35,772 nt of DNA from the NCBI RefSeq assembly GCF_937128415.1, contig NZ_CAKZMJ010000087.1:1-35772 (forward strand), in the 5' to 3' direction. Below are positions 35,151 to 35,772 of the stretch, piece by piece; position 1 is the stretch's first letter; the number at the start of each line of letters is the position of its first letter. The position numbers and the translations under genes were made by a program. The notes below the pieces were generated by a model, which worked only from the letters and a program-made list of their open reading frames with translations, searched no databases and was not told the DNA's origin. This DNA is from an uncultured Caldilinea sp. (GTDB taxonomy: Bacteria > Chloroflexota > Anaerolineae > Caldilineales > Caldilineaceae).

Positions 35151-35268
35151 GGCGGTGCTCTCTTTCTGTGGCGTCGCCGCTCTAAGAAGGTTAACGACGC
35201 ATTATGAATGGAATCCAGATTACAATATTAAAATAACATGAATTTAAGCAACCGACAAATTCAATTTC

Positions 35269-35311
35269 AGTGTATGCAAGGAGGCCGACAAGGCATGTGA
35301 CAAAAATCACA
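35269..35311 (-). promoter_or_regulatory. CRP/FNR-type operator and -10 of the nrfHA promoter
   Basis: TGTGA-N6-TCACA (35296-35311) is a perfect CRP-family palindrome. On the minus strand it is followed by TACACT (35274-35269) as a -10, which predicts a start near 35262. The palindrome centre (35303.5) is then at -41.5, the standard class II activator position. The leader to nrfH would be about 110 bases. Confidence 0.7.
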
Positions 35312-35390
35312 ACCGATCGTCACACTTGTCCTCTGGCGGAATGGGAAGCGCGCCAGAGGCTCAGAGCGCATGCTCCAATTCGTTCAACCG

Positions 35391-35399
35391 TGATAAAAT
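35391..35399 (+). promoter_or_regulatory. Extended -10 promoter of the XRE regulator gene
   Basis: TGATAAAAT (TGn with TAAAAT, 35394-35399) lies about 40 bases before ATG 35440. No clear -35 is seen. Confidence 0.45.
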
Positions 35400-35439
35400 T
35401 TTGATGAAACACAACGCTCAGGAGCTGACACAGGTCGTC

Positions 35440-35772
35440 ATGTCCACCTTCGGTGAACTCCTAACCAAATATATCGAGCGCGCCGGCATCAGCGACGCGG
35501 AGCTGGCGCGCAGCACCGGCGTGCAACGGCAGACCATCTTTCGTTGGAAAGAGGGGTTGACCGCCCGTCCGCGTTACCGCGAGGACGTCGTTCGCATCGC
35601 CGCCAAATTGCGCCTCTCGCCGGAGGAGCGGGACGAGCTGCTGCTGGCCGCGGGTTTCCCGCCGGAGCATCTGAAGCCAATCGCAGGCGTTTCGCCGGTG
35701 GAAGCCGCAGCAGGGACGAGCAGAATCGCGGCAGAGCAGGCAAGCGGCGCTCTCCCCCCTGCGCCCGGCCAT
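35440..35772 (+). CDS. XRE-type helix-turn-helix protein (partial, runs off the right edge)
   Basis: From ATG 35440 the frame stays open to the edge, giving 111 residues. The first 65 form an HTH: MSTFGELLTKYIERAGISDA, ELARSTGVQRQTIFRWKEG, then VRIAAKLRLSPEERDELLLA. This is the XRE/Cro fold that binds DNA as a dimer. The rest visible is an Ala/Pro-rich linker. In this phylum such HTHs often begin large proteins with NB-ARC or TPR parts; whether that applies cannot be seen. It is divergent from nrfH and shares the 289-base intergenic region containing the CRP/FNR-type palindrome. Confidence 0.85.
   Translation, partial: MSTFGELLTKYIERAGISDAELARSTGVQRQTIFRWKEGLTARPRYREDVVRIAAKLRLSPEERDELLLAAGFPPEHLKPIAGVSPVEAAAGTSRIAAEQASGALPPAPGH

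Noticed and set aside
35207..35225. A second promoter closer to nrfH (TTGTAA and CATAAT on the minus strand)
   Set aside because: The spacer is only 13 bases, too short for a normal sigma-70-type promoter.

Overview
The window is a G+C-rich, gene-dense bacterial chromosome segment. It looks like Chloroflexota, probably Caldilineae or Anaerolineae. This is an inference from the gene style: Ala/Pro/Thr-rich lipoproteins, a PyrF-PyrE fusion, tandem FAS1 lipoproteins, SBP/Nbr1 secreted proteins, a 7TM-GAF-HTH sensor and NrfHA with an all-CXXCH NrfA. No phylogeny could be run. Genes are compact, lie on both strands and often converge with almost no gap.

Left part (1-15.7 kb): a C-terminal gene fragment, a c-heme/beta-propeller lipoprotein, a GT1-type glycosyltransferase, an N-terminally shortened ADP-ribosylglycohydrolase, a Gfo/Idh/MocA oxidoreductase, a B12-binding radical SAM protein (convergent, with a large shared hairpin), a DUF212 membrane protein with xseB, a receiver-like/DUF309 protein, and a two-gene membrane sensor operon. 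These are followed by a double-FAS1 lipoprotein, an adenosine deaminase and a lipoprotein made of two related halves.

Middle (15.7-23.6 kb): tmRNA with a clear promoter and terminator, a Tat-type NagZ-like GH3 lipoprotein, an MFS transporter, inorganic pyrophosphatase, a GNAT enzyme, YjbQ and HemD. Then comes an accessory patch of about 1.6 kb (21.75-23.3 kb) with a decayed IS3-type transposase and its terminal repeat, a DUF2283/DUF4258-like pair and a 53-codon ORF. The patch ends at tRNA-Ser(GGA), which is followed at once by the SRP RNA. A short segment between the two RNAs can pair with either side.

Right part (23.6-35.8 kb): a pyrimidine cluster (histidine phosphatase, PyrF-PyrE fusion, PyrD), a possibly leaderless gene for a beta-sandwich protein, a CE7 acetyl esterase, a secreted solute-binding/Nbr1/Ig-like protein, an acyl-CoA synthetase and nrfHA for respiratory nitrite ammonification. 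nrfHA is preceded by a perfect CRP/FNR-type palindrome at exactly -41.5 from a predicted start site. An XRE-type regulator gene runs off the right edge.

No CRISPR array, intact prophage, intact IS or obvious defence island was seen. The best candidates for follow-up are the tRNA-Ser/SRP RNA alternative hairpins, the nrfHA promoter, the 7TM-GAF-HTH sensor operon and the accessory patch.
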